The position numbers were made by a program, and so were the translations under genes. Positions 60,301-64,000 of a DNA stretch of 64,000 nt are shown here, one piece after another. The notes below the pieces were generated by a model that worked only from the letters and a program-made list of their open reading frames with translations, did no database searches and was not told where the DNA came from. Source of the DNA: Undaria pinnatifida (taxonomy: Eukaryota > Sar > Phaeophyceae > Laminariales > Alariaceae); assembly GCA_012845835.1 (NCBI GenBank), contig JABAKD010000016.1:16335625-16399624 (forward strand), given 5' to 3'. Position 1 is the first letter of the stretch; each line of letters opens with the position of its first letter.

Positions 60301-63300
60301 GCGGCGCATCAGGCAGCGATGGTGGCGGTAATGGTAGCGGTGGCGATGGTGGTGGTGGCGGTGGTGGCGGTGGTGGTGATGGTGGCGGGGGCAGGAGGAG
60401 AGAGGAGCGCATTGTATACGTCCCTATTGGTGATAGACATCACCGCATTGTCGCCGTTCACCCTTCCGACTCTTTCGCCTTTTCCACTCGGGAGCGAGCA
60501 CCGTGCTTTATCTGCCTCGAGGTCGTTTCCGCGAGAGCGTCTGCGAGAGAGCCGGGAGGGTACGGGCCCCCAGGAGAAGAGGAAGGCGGAGAAGGGGAGG
60601 GAGGGGAGGGGCAGGAGGATGAGAAGGGGGAGAGGCGTAGTGGGATGCTCGGGAGGAGAATGCGCGCCCTGCGGCAGTGGTTGCCGACGGGTGTGGGCTT
60701 CCAGCCGACATTTTTCCGCTCCTCTGGGAAAGAGTGGACGCTCTCGCTGGGCGGGGACGCCGATGGAGCTGGGGTTGGAGATGAGGGAGACTTTGACCGC
60801 CTGGAGAGCACCGTGGCGCGCGAAGGGGCGGGGGCGGGCGAGCGGGGTGGTTCCTTGAGCGGTGGAGGTAGCGGTAGCGGTGGTGGTGGTCGGGGTCGCC
60901 GTCGGAGGGGAAGCCGCACTGAAGGTGGAGGCGGTGGAGATGGAGGGGAGGGAGGGGGTACCACCGAGAAGTACCAGCTGCTGTCGGAAGATGGAGAGGG
61001 GGAGGCGGGGGGAGGGGGGCGGTGTAGGCCGCCAGGGCGTTGGCGGGAGGTTACCAGCGAGTGACGCGAAAGAGTGGTGGGTGGGGGACGGTGGCGGCAG
61101 CATCGGTGGCGGTGGGGTGGGTGGGGGCGCGGGCGCTTCCACTAAGTCGTGGGGGAGTAGCGATGACGATGACCGCAGCGATGAGGGTGCTTGGGGGGCG
61201 AATGCGCCGCCGGGACGGCGGGGGCGGGCGAGAGGTCTCGGGGGGAAATCTTTGTCTGCTCGTGGCGCGGCGTATATGGCTAAAATTGCCGCCATCACGG
61301 GCGCAGGGGAAGACGCGGGGGGTGGGCAAGAGTGCGAGCTTTGCGGGCCCGAGAGCGAGAGTAGTTGTCGCCCTAGTTGTCCTTCGGTGACAAGGAGAGA
61401 TTTGAGCGTAGAGGAAACAGAGGCGAGAGCGGCATCAGAGCGTGGGCTAGGAGGAGAAAGAGTAGAAGAAGGTAAAATTGGGCGCGAGGGAGAAGCTCGG
61501 CGCCAACCTCAGATTTTGTTCAACGAGCTCTGGAAGGACAAGAGCGACCGGTTGCGAAGGTGGGGTACCCGTGGTGGTTGTAAGATTGAGTCTTTTTTTT
61601 TTTTCTCTTGGCTGACGGCCTTGATTTTCTTCTGTCGTTTCTCGCTGGGACGTTCTCGTGTTACGTTTCCGGTCATCCTGTGTAGGTTATCGTGTTTCGG
61701 TTACATTGTGCTTTCATCTATTTCGATTATAATATTTTGGTTATCGTGTTGCGTATACCAGTTCCGGGGAACCCCACAACCCCCCCCCCCAGGCCCAGCA
61801 AATGAGTACGCCCCGCCCCCCCGCACCTCAATGCTGTAGATAGTGGTGCCGGTTCGAGCGGGGCTTACCAATCGCGTTCGCCACTTGCACCATGTTTTGC
61901 CGGCATTTCGTCGCTAGCTATCGGTATGATCCTGTTGATAGCTATCGGTATGTTCTTTGTGATATAAATACTTTTTTACAACCGCTCCCATCCCCTGCTA
62001 CTCCCTCCCACCATTTACTCGTCTGCAAACAAAGAGCGTCGCCGTGGGCGGACGAGCCGGGGTGGAGGCTCCTCCCAGTGATCGTCAAAAGCAACGATGA
62101 CCTTAGGCAGGAGCAGCTCGCGTCGCAACTGCTGTTCGCGATGAAACGCATTCTTCGGGCCGAGGGAGTCAGGGCTTGGCTCCGGCCGTACGACATTGTT
62201 GCCCTCTCATCGGACACGGGGATACTGGAAGCCGTCCCCGATACGATATCCCTCGACGCCCTGAGGAGGTATAGGGGAGGGAAGGGGGAGGATGGAGCGG
62301 CTAGGGGAGGGGAAGGGGGAGGAGAAGGGGCAGGAGGAGGAGGAGGAGGAGCGGAGGGGGATATGTCGGCGTCGCGGTTCAGGTCGGTGGCGAGTTGTTT
62401 GTGAGGTCGGTGGCGACATGGCCTGCCCTTGCCTTATTGCCTGATCAAAATCAAGATCGAAACGAAACTCGTTTTCGAAAACGAAAACGAACGCGAAATC
62501 GAAATGGACATCGAAGCCAAATCGAAGCCAAAATCGAATTCAAAGTCGACATCGAAATCGAAATCAAGATCAAATGCAAGATGGATAATCCCAACCTCAT
62601 TCAACTATCGCAATCGCGATCGCATCCAACGACGTATACGCCGTTCCCCTGCCCGTCGTATGTCAAGTAATTCGACGCTGCCGTCCACATGCAACAGAGA
62701 ATATACCCACAAGGCGCCGATGTCCGCCTGACAAGCCGTTCTTGGTAGGATGCAAGTCACCCTTCGTGCGGCTCGCTCAACACCTTACGGTGCTTCGCGC
62801 TTGGTGCAAGCTATGTCTGCCTGGTCAGTGAACACCCGGCATGCTCCGTCTCGGCATTGCAAGGAATTGAGAGTCTATTGTCTGCAGAGTGCCGCATTTT
62901 TGTATGCGATTCGTGCGTTTGTGGCTCGCTATGTGTTATTAATAGTGATCGAGAAAGACAAGTTACTGTATTTGGCGTACATACCCCGCTCCAACCTGCC
63001 CACCCAACCCACCCACCCAACCACCCACCCCTCTCCGTCGTCTGGTGCTTTTGGCTCGTTCAGCTTGACGGGGTTCTTCGAGGCAAGATTCGGGGCGAAG
63101 GGCACGGAGGGTTTCCAAAAGGCACAGCGGCGTTTTATCGAGAGTCTGGCGGCCTATTCCATCGCGTGCTACCTACTCCAGATCAAAGACAGGTATGACA
63201 CGTACTCCGACACATTGTTCTACTATTTTGGTGGCGATCCTGGGTTCAACATATTTAGCTTCTTTGAGGCGTTGTTCGGGCGAAAAGAACGAAGGGTTTC

Positions 63301-63781
63301 CGAGAGGCGCAGAGGCGTTTTATGTAGAGCCTGGGGGCTTACCCCATCGCGTGCTCTCTCCCCCAGATCAAAGACGGATTGATGCTTGCACGCTCGCACG
63401 CTTGCTTGCTTGTATGTTTGCTCTTGCTTGCTCGCTTGCTTACTTGCACGCTCGCTCACTTGCTCTTCCTACTCTTTATACTCAATCACGCTTCCGATCA
63501 TGCCCCCCGCCCCACCACCAACGCCTCCTCCGATACTCCTTCCCCGTCGCCAAAACAGGCACAACGGGAACATCTTGCTGGATGCTCAGGGCCACGTTAT
63601 CCACGTAGATTTCGGCTTCATCCTTGCAAACAGTCCCGGTGGCAACTTCGGCTTTGAGTTGGCGCCGTTTAAGCTGACCCGCGGCTTTATTAAGTTGATG
63701 GGTGGGACGCGCTCGCGCTGCTTTAGGGAATTCCGAGGGCTTTGTGTCGATACGTTTTTGGCCCTCCGGCGCAACTCTCAG
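57354..63781 (+). CDS. Phosphatidylinositol 4-kinase, type III beta-like, with N-terminal membrane segments (partial)
   Basis: Exons: 57354-57622, 58158-58767, 59427-about 61049, 61147-61559, 62035-62268, 63064-63192, 63559-63781; the intron near 61.05-61.15 kb is unresolved (weak GTTACC donor, CTAAG acceptor). The last exons are beyond the window. The enzyme phosphorylates phosphatidylinositol at the 4-OH, usually at Golgi membranes. The helical (LKU) region at 58.7-59.55 kb reads CLEAFAPQ then LDRCSENLYFAHALEFQLRA. At 60.44 kb, HHRIVAVHPSDSFAF begins the kinase N-lobe. Exon 62035 has the ATP lysine (PVIVK) and DDLRQEQLASQ; exon 63559 has the catalytic loop RHNGNILLD and activation loop DFGF. 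Exon 1 encodes three hydrophobic helices; its AG|GTATGT donor joins exon 2 in phase, but it might belong to another gene. Exon 3 is swollen by poly-Gly inserts. 5' exons are not found. Confidence 0.85.
57625..58050. repeat. GGT/TTGGTG simple repeats in a PI4K intron
   Basis: Degenerate trinucleotide and hexanucleotide tract between the exons ending 57622 and starting 58158, giving long Gly/Val open frames without coding value. Confidence 0.85.
58998..59292 (+). mobile_element. tRNA-derived SINE, copy 2, in a PI4K intron
   Basis: Same family as 48481-48790, plus strand: CCGGTCGCCCCGG head, A-box region TGCTGTATCAGG, B-box GAGTTCGAGTCC, body with GGATTGCTGAATCC and tail CCAGAAGCTGAAAGTACA. It lies between exons ending 58767 and starting 59427. 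Confidence 0.8.
63222..63372 (+). pseudogene. Decayed duplicate of a PI4K catalytic exon, inside an intron
   Basis: This stretch repeats the exon at 63064-63192 (FFEARFG...QIKDR) almost along its whole length: matching blocks include the TTCTTTGAGGCG start, GGCGTTTTAT, CCATCGCGTGCT and CCCAGATCAAAGAC. It has indels that break the frame, an internal stop in the original frame, and the GT donor after AAAGAC is changed to GGAT, so it cannot be spliced in place of its parent. It looks like a tandem exon duplication that failed or decayed. Confidence 0.8.
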
Positions 63782-64000
63782 GTATGGTGTGGTGTTGGTA
63801 TTGTGTTGTGTGGTTTTGGTATGGCATGGCATGGGATAGTATGGTATGCTCGCCCATGGGCAAGAGAATGTGCTGTGCGGGACCGTATACTCGCCTTTAT
63901 AGCCCATCCCGATCCCAAACCCCACCCCAGGCTACTATTAGTAACGCCCGCCGCCTTCAGCACCATTGGAGACTGTCCTGTGGTCACGGACTAGATTATG

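Noticed and set aside
60309-61298. 329-residue minus-strand ORF
   Set aside because: Pro-rich shadow of the Gly-rich PI4K exon.
1-64000. CRISPR array among the many tandem repeats
   Set aside because: None has constant repeats with unique spacers of even length; the 34-35-bp and 45-bp arrays are ordinary minisatellites, and the genome is eukaryotic.

Overview
This is a nuclear eukaryotic window, most likely from a photosynthetic stramenopile and quite possibly a brown alga. The genes are rich in introns with GT-AG boundaries and no operon-like packing. Introns are kilobases long and full of repeats. Coding exons are GC-rich and code for Gly/Ala/Ser low-complexity stretches. The non-coding DNA carries many poly(dG)/poly(dC) runs and short CTGCTG, GTAC and CCAGGTACC motifs. 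The organism is inferred from style and gene content, not from a marker gene. All gene models were built by hand from splice sites and reading-phase continuity.

Layout. (1) 1.4-15.9 kb, minus strand: one gene with six small phase-compatible exons and very large introns. It encodes an unrecognised protein with an acidic linker and a degenerate EF-hand. Its introns hold inverted-repeat elements, a 45-bp and a 34-35-bp minisatellite, an LTR, and two terminal-repeat miniature elements (TRIM-like), one of which has spawned a 25-bp satellite. (2) 17.2-18.6 kb, plus: a cytidine-deaminase-fold gene with a frameshift, bracketed by inverted CGCACTAAA-type repeats. (3) 18.6-27.5 kb: no convincing gene; simple repeats, GCCGCGGACA-type dodecamer arrays and a solo LTR. 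(4) 27.6-36.7 kb, minus: a complete eight-exon gene (997 codons) for a fungal-type Zn(II)2Cys6 transcription factor. (5) 41.3-44.0 kb, minus: a three-exon, 311-residue SAM-dependent DNA methyltransferase with a TSPPY motif, the N4-cytosine type that is rare in eukaryotes. Tentative plus-strand exons converge on it. (6) 44-57 kb: a decayed LINE reverse transcriptase, SINEs, dispersed repeats, a segmental duplication and satellite-like DNA. (7) 57.35-63.8 kb and beyond the right edge, plus: a type III phosphatidylinositol 4-kinase with N-terminal membrane segments apparently spliced on, and a dead duplicate of one catalytic exon.

The genes do not form an obvious pathway. They are neighbours in a repeat-rich euchromatic region. 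The most distinctive items are the SPPY-type methyltransferase, the deaminase cassette with inverted flanks, the membrane-linked PI4K with its decayed duplicate exon, and the TRIM-like pair with its derived satellite.
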